From contig DFBM01000129.1 of the NCBI GenBank assembly GCA_002366645.1, forward strand, positions 1 to 7,324: a DNA stretch of 7,324 nt, in the 5' to 3' direction. Numbering within the stretch: the stretch's first letter is position 1; the number at the start of each line of letters is the position of its first letter. The notes beneath the pieces were generated by a model. It was given only the letters and a program-made list of their open reading frames with translations, made no database searches and was not told the DNA's origin. Of this stretch, positions 1 through 5,561 are shown one piece after another. Position numbers and translations under genes: made by a program. The stretch comes from Rhodobacterales bacterium UBA3080. Its GTDB lineage: Bacteria > Pseudomonadota > Alphaproteobacteria > Rhodobacterales > Rhodobacteraceae.

Positions 1-84
1 GGGAATAAATATGGTGGCAGCCGGAAGGATCGAAATCACCTTTGGGCAGCTCTTTGCGGGAATACCGCAACCGATCAAGAAACG

Positions 85-102
85 GTCAGATCAGAATCTG
101 AC
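85..102 (-). terminator. Candidate operon terminator hairpin
   Basis: A perfect 7-bp inverted repeat (GTCAGAT / ATCTGAC) with a 4-base loop lies about 50 bases beyond the stop codon of the last ABC gene. In the leftward transcript it is followed, after two bases, by the U-rich stretch UUUCUU. The stem is only moderately GC-rich and the U tract is interrupted, so this is a plausible but weak intrinsic terminator. Read rightward it is also followed by a T-rich stretch, so it could serve a convergent gene entering from the left edge. Confidence 0.4.
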
Positions 103-154
103 ACTTTGTTTGATTAAGAACGATCCAGTAAGCTGTCCACGACAACGATGAACA

Positions 155-877
155 TTACAACATTCCGGCATAGGCACGTGACAGTGGATGCGAGGCTTTC
201 GCTGTGAACTCATCCAGAGCGATGTCTTCAACGATACGGGCGTCGTCGAGAACGGCAATACGGTCGGCAAGTTGGCGAAGCGGGGCTAGGTCATGGCTAA
301 CAATCAACATGGCAGGTTTGCGTTTGGCATGCACCCGGCGCAGTAGGTGTATGGTGCTTATCTGTGTTGCCAGATCAAGCGAGGAAAACGGTTCATCCAA
401 TATCAGTACTTCGGGCTCTGCCGCTACGGCACGGGCTAGCGCCACTCGCTGGCATTGCCCCCCCGATAGTGAATGAGGTCTTCGCAAAATGGTGGCTTGA
501 TCGAGGCCTAGATCGTTCAAAATTTCTTCGGCTTGTGATCGGCGCTTGTTAGCTGGGCCGATGCGAAAACCGGAAAGGGTTTCGACCACGGCGGCGCGTG
601 CGGTTAGGTAGGGGCTGAGGGCTTGGGTAGGGTCTTGCCACAGGTATTGTATATGTTGGCGTGCAAAACCTTCGCCAGGTGCGATCGGGCTGCCATTCAG
701 GTGGATTTCACCCTGATCTGCCGTCTCCAGCCCGACCAAACAACGTGCAAGCGTTGACTTCCCTGCACCGGAGCGGCCGATCAGGCCGACGACTTCGCCG
801 GCTTTGATATCCAGATTGATGCCATTCAGGACATCGACACCGTAAAAGTGCTTGCTCAAGCCACGGATGCTTAGCAT
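155..877 (-). CDS. ABC importer ATPase, NikE/DppF/OppF type
   Basis: This is the second cytoplasmic ATPase of the importer; with the partner encoded just upstream it should form the heterodimer that powers uptake. All ABC nucleotide-binding motifs are visible in the 240 residues: Walker A GRSGAGKST (34-42), Q-loop Gln81 in WQDP, signature LSGGQ (137-141), Walker B LILDEP (158-163), D-loop SSLD and switch His195 in SHD. It lacks the long C-terminal extension with an Fe-S-type Cys cluster found in many OppF/DppF proteins, which makes it short like NikE (E. coli NikE is 268 aa). Its ATG overlaps the stop of the preceding gene by 7 bases (ATGCTAA), with GGGAAG just upstream, so translational coupling is likely. 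It is intact and is the last gene of the operon. The family is certain; the substrate is not read from the ATPase and rests on context. Confidence 0.93.
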   Translation of the reverse strand: MLSIRGLSKHFYGVDVLNGINLDIKAGEVVGLIGRSGAGKSTLARCLVGLETADQGEIHLNGSPIAPGEGFARQHIQYLWQDPTQALSPYLTARAAVVETLSGFRIGPANKRRSQAEEILNDLGLDQATILRRPHSLSGGQCQRVALARAVAAEPEVLILDEPFSSLDLATQISTIHLLRRVHAKRKPAMLIVSHDLAPLRQLADRIAVLDDARIVEDIALDEFTAKASHPLSRAYAGML

Positions 878-1638
878 GTGCTTCCCAGCTTCATGGCTGC
901 CTCCGCTAAAGATTTCGCGGCAGGGGCGTTGGAGTTGTCGAGATCAGACACGTGGGTGTCTTCGACCAATTGGCCATCCTGCATGACGAGGGTTCTGTTT
1001 GCTACTTCACGAACCGCCCGTAGGTCGTGACTGATGAACAATAAAGCGGCACCTGTTTCGTCTACCATGTCATTTATCGCGGCAAGAATTTCGCGTTCGG
1101 TCAATACGTCGAGCCCTGTGGTCGGTTCATCCGCGATCAAAATGCGGGGGCGAAGGATCAGCGCCATGGCTATCAGCACACGTTGTTTCATGCCGCCGCT
1201 TAGTTGATAGGGAAACAGTTTGAGAACCTCCTGATCCAGCGATACTTTTTCCAACGCTTTGGTAATTGTCTGTTCGTCAACTACGCGGGCAATGCGGGCT
1301 GTTTCGGTTAGTTGTGGGCCAATACGACGGGCTGGTGAAAGTGCCGTTCCCGGGCTTTGGAAAATCTGAAATATTTGCCGCCCACGGATGTTCCGCCACT
1401 CGGTTGGTGGCAATGCCAGTACTTCACGACTATCCAGTTGAACGGTTCCTTCGAGAAGCTGCAAAGGTGGGCGCAACAGGCCGCATAGGGCCGCCGCGGT
1501 TAGCGATTTGCCACAACCGCTGGCCCCGATAAGGCCAACCCGTTCACCGGCAGCCAAGTCGAAACTAAGCTGGTTCAGCAGGGGGGCATCGCGGCCAGCT
1601 GAAACGCTAAGATTACTTACAGAAAGCGCTGCTACCAT
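871..1638 (-). CDS. ABC importer ATPase, NikD/DppD/OppD type
   Basis: First ATPase of the importer, acting on the cytoplasmic face of the permease pair. In 255 residues it shows Walker A GASGCGKS (38-45), Q-loop Gln94 in FQSPGTALSP, signature LSGGM (146-150), Walker B LIADEP (167-172), TTGLD D-loop region and switch His204 in SHD. The LSGGM signature and the length (E. coli NikD is 254 aa) fit the NikD/OppD side of the heterodimer, with the downstream gene as the NikE/OppF side. Start: the ATG at 1638 is preceded by GGGAG with 8-base spacing and overlaps the end of the upstream permease gene by 7 bases (ATGGTAG). No defects are seen. The C-terminus (after about 230) is a short variable tail ending in Cys. 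Confidence 0.93.
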   Translation of the reverse strand: MVAALSVSNLSVSAGRDAPLLNQLSFDLAAGERVGLIGASGCGKSLTAAALCGLLRPPLQLLEGTVQLDSREVLALPPTEWRNIRGRQIFQIFQSPGTALSPARRIGPQLTETARIARVVDEQTITKALEKVSLDQEVLKLFPYQLSGGMKQRVLIAMALILRPRILIADEPTTGLDVLTEREILAAINDMVDETGAALLFISHDLRAVREVANRTLVMQDGQLVEDTHVSDLDNSNAPAAKSLAEAAMKLGSTC

Positions 1639-2492
1639 TCGTAGGGCTCCCTCTTATCCAGAAGCTCGCGCAGGCCTTCGCCGACGAGGTTGAAGGCAAG
1701 TACGGACAAGGTTACCGCCAAGCCCGGCACAATCAACATATGAGGTGCCTGTACGAGGAACGGGCGGGCTTCGTTCAGCATTGCGCCCCATTCCGGCGTT
1801 GGCGGTTGCGCGCCGATGCCGAGGAAACTGAGCGACGACAGTGCCAACAGGACCGAGGCAGTTTCAAGTGAAATTATAACCGCCAGCGGTGGTAGTATCT
1901 GCGGCAATATATGTCGGAAAACAACCCGCAGCCGTGATGCGCCGCCAAGTCTAGCGCCGCGAACGAAATCCCGGGCGCTGGCCGAAAGTACGAGCGCGCG
2001 CACCAGTCGCGCATTTGATGGCCACCAAGCGGCGGCAACACCGATAATCGAAGCCTCTAGCGAAGCGCCCATGAACCCGATGATAGCCAACGCGAGTACC
2101 AAGGTCGGAAATGCCATGATGATATCCGCCAAACGCATCATCACCATATCCACACGCCCGCCGGCCAAACCGGCGACAAGCCCCCAAGGTAACGAGATCG
2201 CAAGGATCGCCGCCATCGCGGACATTGCGGCTCCCATGGATACCGGTATTGCCGCGACCATGCGCGATAGTACATCACGACCCAGATGATCGGTTCCAAG
2301 TGGATGTGCCACGGATGGTGAGGCCAGTCGGGACAGAAGATCCATCTTTTCGGGCGGAGGCAGATTCAAGATAATGCCGGACAGAGCCAGCGCCGCGATC
2401 AGGGCGAGAAGCACCAGCCCGGCGAAGAAACCAATACGGCCCACGTCAAATCCTAGACGCAGGGCAGGGATGGAGGTGGATTTGTTACTCAT
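1632..2492 (-). CDS. ABC importer permease, NikC/DppC type
   Basis: Inner-membrane permease of the binding-protein-dependent family, 286 residues from the start chosen here. After a cytoplasmic N-terminus there is a first membrane helix (about 19-43), then the DppC/NikC hallmark HPLGTDHLGRDVLSR (63-77), hydrophobic helices over about 84-170, the EAA-type cytoplasmic loop that contacts the ATPases (about 175-197, with ARLGGAS and ILP), the conserved LSFLGIGAQPPTPEWG (221-236) and a terminal helix followed by GEGLRELLDKRE. An upstream in-frame ATG at 2522 would add 10 residues but has no ribosome binding site; the ATG at 2492 has GAGGT five bases ahead and overlaps the preceding stop by 8 bases (ATGAGTAA), so I prefer it. 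It pairs with the NikB-like permease upstream. The general family (Dpp/Opp/Nik) is secure; nickel is inferred. Confidence 0.92.
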   Translation of the reverse strand: MSNKSTSIPALRLGFDVGRIGFFAGLVLLALIAALALSGIILNLPPPEKMDLLSRLASPSVAHPLGTDHLGRDVLSRMVAAIPVSMGAAMSAMAAILAISLPWGLVAGLAGGRVDMVMMRLADIIMAFPTLVLALAIIGFMGASLEASIIGVAAAWWPSNARLVRALVLSASARDFVRGARLGGASRLRVVFRHILPQILPPLAVIISLETASVLLALSSLSFLGIGAQPPTPEWGAMLNEARPFLVQAPHMLIVPGLAVTLSVLAFNLVGEGLRELLDKREPYEW

Positions 2493-3423
2493 GATTGACC
2501 TCGCGTCGTAACTGAGGATCAAAAAGAATGACGATGATGTCGGCCAGCAGGCTGGTTATGAAAAAGCCAAGCCCCATGAAAACCAGATAGGCCTGAATCA
2601 CGGGTAAATCGCGCTGGGCGATGGCTTGCAAAATGAGTTGCCCAAGTCCGGGCCAGCCAAAGATACTTTCGACGATTACCGCACCACCAAGCAGCGCACC
2701 AAATGTATTGGCCCATGCGGTGGCGAGCGGCCCTATGATGCGCGGTGCGATATGTCCGACGAGAATGGACGCGGGGGAAAGCCCCTTGGCGATTGCCAGC
2801 CGGACATGGTCCTCGCACATCTCGGAACGGATGCGTTCATAAACCACCCGACCCAAGGATGCTCCGGCCCCGAGACTTAACGTCAGAGCAGGCAGGATCA
2901 GGTCGGGAGCGGAGCCGTTTCCAACCAGCCGCATCCAGCCTAACTGGAGCACAAAGGCGTAGATCAACAAGAGCGCCAGCCAAAAAGACGGCACTGAAAC
3001 CAATGCGATTGTTAGCCCGCGCAGCCCCGCTCTTGTCCAGCGCCCTGCGGAGATCGCGGCAACACCAAGACCTAACGAAATGGTGACAGCGCCGATAAAT
3101 GAGCTGACCGCTAGCGCGAGTGTTGAAGGTAAATGGATGCCAATCTCGTCCATGACGGATCGGCCGGTGGCAATGGATTCTCCGAATTCAAAACGCAAAG
3201 CGCGGCCGAGCCAATCGAAATAACGCGGAAAGAATGGTTTATCTAGGCCGTATTCTGCCTTGATCGCAGCAATGTCCTCGGGTCTCGGCACAACGCCCAT
3301 CGCTCGCAACTCCTGCATAACCGGATCACCCGGTGCTAGAGACACAATAGCAAAGGCAACGAAAGACATGCCCAGCAATGTGGGCAACGCAGTGGCTAGC
3401 CGGATCAGGATGTAGCGCAGCAT
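2485..3423 (-). CDS. ABC importer permease, NikB/DppB type
   Basis: First permease of the importer, 312 residues, inner membrane. The order of motifs is that of DppB/NikB: an N-terminal helix (about 9-30) ending in the conserved LAPGDP (29-34), a periplasmic segment with EYGLDKPFFPRYFDWL (57-72) and FGESIATG (80-87), then five more hydrophobic stretches, an EAA-type loop (about 204-233, with LAIAKGLS and IAPRII) for ATPase contact, VESIFGWPGLGQL (251-263) and a final helix ending in FDPQLRRE. The length matches E. coli NikB (314 aa). The ATG at 3423 has AGGA about 7 bases upstream. The gene is separated from the binding-protein gene by 62 bases containing a strong hairpin, and overlaps the next permease by 8 bases. 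No truncation or frameshift. Confidence 0.93.
   Translation of the reverse strand: MLRYILIRLATALPTLLGMSFVAFAIVSLAPGDPVMQELRAMGVVPRPEDIAAIKAEYGLDKPFFPRYFDWLGRALRFEFGESIATGRSVMDEIGIHLPSTLALAVSSFIGAVTISLGLGVAAISAGRWTRAGLRGLTIALVSVPSFWLALLLIYAFVLQLGWMRLVGNGSAPDLILPALTLSLGAGASLGRVVYERIRSEMCEDHVRLAIAKGLSPASILVGHIAPRIIGPLATAWANTFGALLGGAVIVESIFGWPGLGQLILQAIAQRDLPVIQAYLVFMGLGFFITSLLADIIVILFDPQLRREVNHE
2498..2502 (-). promoter_or_regulatory. Ribosome binding site deciding the NikC-like start
   Basis: GAGGT on the minus strand, five bases before the ATG at 2492 and inside the last codons of the upstream permease gene. The alternative ATG at 2522 has no purine-rich sequence ahead of it. This site is therefore the reason for choosing the shorter 286-residue protein. 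Confidence 0.7.
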
Positions 3424-3439
3424 GTGGATTTCCTAGGTT

Positions 3440-3467
3440 GGCGGAGCCCCTTGGAAGGGCCTCCGCC
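3440..3467 (-). promoter_or_regulatory. Intercistronic hairpin between binding-protein and permease genes
   Basis: A perfect 7-bp GC-rich inverted repeat (GGCGGAG / CTCCGCC) encloses a second short stem (CCCT / AGGG) after a C-C mismatch, giving a compact hairpin in the 62-base gap. In the transcript it is followed by AACCUAGG with no U run, so it is not a standard terminator. By analogy with other binding-protein operons (for example malE-malF), such a hairpin probably protects the binding-protein mRNA from 3' decay, giving more binding protein than permease. The structure is seen; the role is inferred. Confidence 0.65.
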
Positions 3468-3485
3468 GTTATCAGGCAGGTTCAA

Positions 3486-5030
3486 CTAGTCAGCCACGGT
3501 GACGCGGCCATAGTCGATCCAGTCAGCATACTCCGACATCGGCACCTCGATTCCGGGGCGCGACAAGGTGAAGTTGGGCACCATAAGAATCGGGATTGCA
3601 GCCAGATCGTCCTGAACAATCGCCCGATGGGCTGCACGGACTTTATCGATGACGTCTTCGCGGGTCTGGGCAACACGTGCTTCGGCTAGAAGCGCATCGA
3701 CATGCGGACCAGGTGCGGTGAACTTGTAGCCACCCCATGGTGTGGTCGTTGTGAAGAGGTTGTTCAACAGGTAGGTCGGGTCGGTATTGTTGTTCGACGC
3801 GAACTCCATATAAAGATCGGCCTCTCCGGTATCCAGATAGGTCGAACCGTAGACCCCACTGTCATCAACCTCGACCAGATCGATATCGATGCCTATGGCA
3901 GCAAACATTTGCTCTAGCATTTCCGGCATTGGTTTAACCGTCGAAACGTTCGGGTAGGCTGCGACAAGACGCAAAGACATCTTGCGTCCGTCTTTCTCGC
4001 GGATACCATCGGCGCCCATTACCCAGCCAGCTTCGTCCAGTAAGGTGCCCGCCTTGACCGGATCATAGCCAAAACCATCGGTATGGTCGTCACCAAGGTT
4101 GAACATCCAACCCGGCAAAATTCCTTTGGCAGGAACACCGCGACCGGCAAACAGAATGCTTGCAATAGTCTCGCGGTCGATTGCACAAGCCAGCGCTTCG
4201 CGCACCTTGTAGTCCTGCGCAATGTCAAACGGCGCCGAGCCGTTCAGATTGGCGAGCAGCGCGACGTAACGGATAGGGCGGCTTTCATGCAGAACAACCG
4301 AACCATCCTGTGGCATCGACAGAAGCATTTGTGGTGTTACCTCGTCAATCACGTCGATCTCGCCGTTCTGCAAGGCCAGCAGACGAGCATTGTCGTCAGC
4401 AATAAAACGGAAGGTCAGACGGTCAACTGTAGGTGCTTCGCCCCAATAGTCCGGGTTGCGAACCACGGTCAGTTGCTGTTTAGGCTCGTAGCTTTCAAAC
4501 AAATACGGGCCAGTGCCGACAGGGTTTTCCGCACGATTTGTCATCGTGGAGAAGAACGAGGTCGCGCGATGGGTCATGTTTTCGATCACAAGCGCGGAGC
4601 CGGTTTCCGAGCGGAAATCGAAGCTCATATCACCGGTCTTTTCAAAGCTTTCCTGATTGATCTGCAAGAAATCGGAACGCCCCTGATCGTATAGGCGCAG
4701 CGCGGCAATCGCGGTGTCGGCGTTAAATGCGGTTCCATCCGAGAAAATCACGCCTTCTTGCAGCGTGATACTGTAAGTGCCGTCCGCATAGTCCCAGCTC
4801 TGGAACAAAAGCGGGCTCGGCAGGAAATTCTCGTCCGGCTTCACAGCTGTTTCCACAATTTGGGCCGCCGGACGGCGCGTTGTGAAGGTGAATTTCTGTT
4901 CGTCGATGCTATAGTGGTCACGTTTGACAGCGACAGTAAGCGAGGTTTCAGCCTGTATGGACGTAGCAACCATCGGTAAGGCAAGCAGCGCAGCCGTGGC
5001 AAGACGCCCGGCCAAAGTCATTTTAAACAT
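3486..5030 (-). CDS. Periplasmic solute-binding protein, SBP_bac_5 family (NikA/DppA-like)
   Basis: Binding component that captures the substrate in the periplasm and delivers it to the permeases. Of 514 residues, 1-27 form a Sec signal peptide (MFKM start, hydrophobic stretch, SIQA cleavage before Glu28); there is no lipobox Cys, so the mature protein is soluble. Family hallmarks: GVIFSDGTAFNADT (93-106), VGTGPYLFESYEP (171-183), RNPDYWGEAP (191-200), NGEIDVID (222-229), KVREALACAIDRETI (275-289) and YDPVKAGTLLDEAGW (322-336). The length is close to E. coli NikA (524 aa). Start: ATG at 5030 with AAGGA 7-8 bases upstream. In a by-eye alignment the NikA residues Trp398, Tyr402 and His416, which contact its nickel ligand, fall in the region ASNNNTDPTYLLNNLFTTTT (411-430) and look replaced, so the ligand may be a different metal complex or a peptide. 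Nickel or cobalt is inferred from the divergent NreB-like exporter. Confidence 0.9.
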   Translation of the reverse strand: MFKMTLAGRLATAALLALPMVATSIQAETSLTVAVKRDHYSIDEQKFTFTTRRPAAQIVETAVKPDENFLPSPLLFQSWDYADGTYSITLQEGVIFSDGTAFNADTAIAALRLYDQGRSDFLQINQESFEKTGDMSFDFRSETGSALVIENMTHRATSFFSTMTNRAENPVGTGPYLFESYEPKQQLTVVRNPDYWGEAPTVDRLTFRFIADDNARLLALQNGEIDVIDEVTPQMLLSMPQDGSVVLHESRPIRYVALLANLNGSAPFDIAQDYKVREALACAIDRETIASILFAGRGVPAKGILPGWMFNLGDDHTDGFGYDPVKAGTLLDEAGWVMGADGIREKDGRKMSLRLVAAYPNVSTVKPMPEMLEQMFAAIGIDIDLVEVDDSGVYGSTYLDTGEADLYMEFASNNNTDPTYLLNNLFTTTTPWGGYKFTAPGPHVDALLAEARVAQTREDVIDKVRAAHRAIVQDDLAAIPILMVPNFTLSRPGIEVPMSEYADWIDYGRVTVAD

Positions 5031-5040
5031 TTTATAGTCC

Positions 5041-5083
5041 TTGTGGATCTGAGTTCAGGGTTTTTGCTGAGGTCAGATCACAA
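5041..5083 (-). promoter_or_regulatory. Hairpin abutting the binding-protein ribosome binding site
   Basis: The leftward transcript can form a long stem: TTGTGATCTGA pairs with TCAGATCCACAA (11 bp, one bulged C), followed by an internal loop, a further 4 bp (TCAG / CTGA) and an 8-base loop. The 5' arm covers the stop codon of the DUF2946-like gene, and the last two bases of the 3' arm are the AA of the AAGGA ribosome binding site of the binding-protein gene. There is no U tract, so it is unlikely to be a terminator. It could tune translation, couple the two genes, or be an mRNA processing or stability element. The pairing is seen; the function is inferred. Confidence 0.55.
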
Positions 5084-5441
5084 GTGGGGGCGCACGTGGC
5101 GTGTAGGGATGCAGCGCTAGCGCTTGGGCATCCAGAGGGTCGGGCTGCACCGCAACCGCTGCGATAACTATAAGGTCGGCAGATTCGACATTTGGCGTGG
5201 AGAACGGAAAGGCGGCGATCTGTGATGCGAAGAAATCACATGCAGAATCTATTTCTTCATGCCCACCGTCGGATTGATCCAACGACACGGTGATGCTTTT
5301 CACCTCGCCAGCGGTACAAATTACGTAGGCGACTGTGCCGCCTTCGACCGCAAGCATTGTGCCAGTAGGGCGCAGGGCGATTCCGGCCAGAACGCTCAGG
5401 ACTAGAACAAGACGAATAATCCCGGTCCATCCTATTTTCAC
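5073..5441 (-). CDS. Small exported DUF2946-like protein heading the ABC operon
   Basis: Protein of 122 residues with no assigned biochemical role. A hydrophobic segment at about 8-24 after a basic N-terminus (MKIGWTGIIR) acts as a signal peptide or membrane anchor. Then come ICTAGE (41-46, Cys42), a strand-like KSITVSLD, GGHEEIDSAC (59-68, with His61 and Cys68) and a C-terminal LHPYTPRAPP (110-119). The layout (hydrophobic start, a Cys followed by Gly, a second Cys about 25 residues on, an R-A/G-P-P end) resembles the DUF2946 family, often found near metal genes; this is pattern recognition, not a search. The GTG start at 5441 is supported by AAAAGGAG with 9-base spacing. Its stop lies 42 bases before the binding-protein gene, same strand, so it is probably the first operon gene. 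It may be a periplasmic metal-binding or accessory protein. Confidence 0.75.
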   Translation of the reverse strand: MKIGWTGIIRLVLVLSVLAGIALRPTGTMLAVEGGTVAYVICTAGEVKSITVSLDQSDGGHEEIDSACDFFASQIAAFPFSTPNVESADLIVIAAVAVQPDPLDAQALALHPYTPRAPPLVI

Positions 5442-5450
5442 AGCGTTTTA

Positions 5451-5458
5451 CTCCTTTT
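5451..5458 (-). promoter_or_regulatory. Strong ribosome binding site for the DUF2946-like gene
   Basis: AAAAGGAG on the minus strand lies 9 bases before a GTG codon at 5441. It is the best Shine-Dalgarno match in the window and decides the use of GTG as the start, since no ATG lies near in this frame. Confidence 0.75.
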
Positions 5459-5508
5459 CTTCGCGCGGACATGGCGCGTCGATACGGGCAGAACCTACAA
5501 GACCTCGT

Positions 5509-5538
5509 TCTGCGACACTATCGTCATTGTGTCGCAGA
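5509..5538. promoter_or_regulatory. Palindromic candidate operator between the divergent units
   Basis: Perfect 10-bp inverted repeat, TCTGCGACAC and GTGTCGCAGA, separated by 10 bases whose own ends add two more symmetric pairs (AT...AT). The half-site centres are 20 bp apart, about two helical turns on one face of DNA, as expected for a dimeric or tetrameric repressor. It is the only such element in the divergent intergenic region, so a bound protein could control both the ABC operon and the MFS gene. The sequence does not match the E. coli NikR box (GTATGA-N16-TCATAC) and I cannot name the regulator. The right arm overlaps the GTG at 5529, which argues against that codon as the MFS start. 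Confidence 0.7.
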
Positions 5539-5561
5539 TAGGCGAGCGTACACTCCCACCC

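Noticed and set aside
54..70. Inverted repeat TTGCGG / CCGCAA with 5-base loop as a terminator
   Set aside because: Only 6 bp and no U tract on either side; the hairpin at 85-102 is the better candidate.
1816..2289. 157-codon open frame on the plus strand
   Set aside because: Antisense to the NikC-like permease; low-complexity Ser/Ala/Thr-rich translation with no recognisable motif.
4083..4694. 203-codon open frame on the plus strand
   Set aside because: It lies wholly within the binding-protein gene on the opposite strand, whose protein has a signal peptide and family motifs throughout; the plus-strand translation resembles no family and is an antisense shadow.
5509..5538. Palindrome as a classical NikR box
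   Set aside because: The E. coli consensus GTATGA-N16-TCATAC does not match the arms or spacing, so the regulator is left unnamed although a metal regulator remains plausible.
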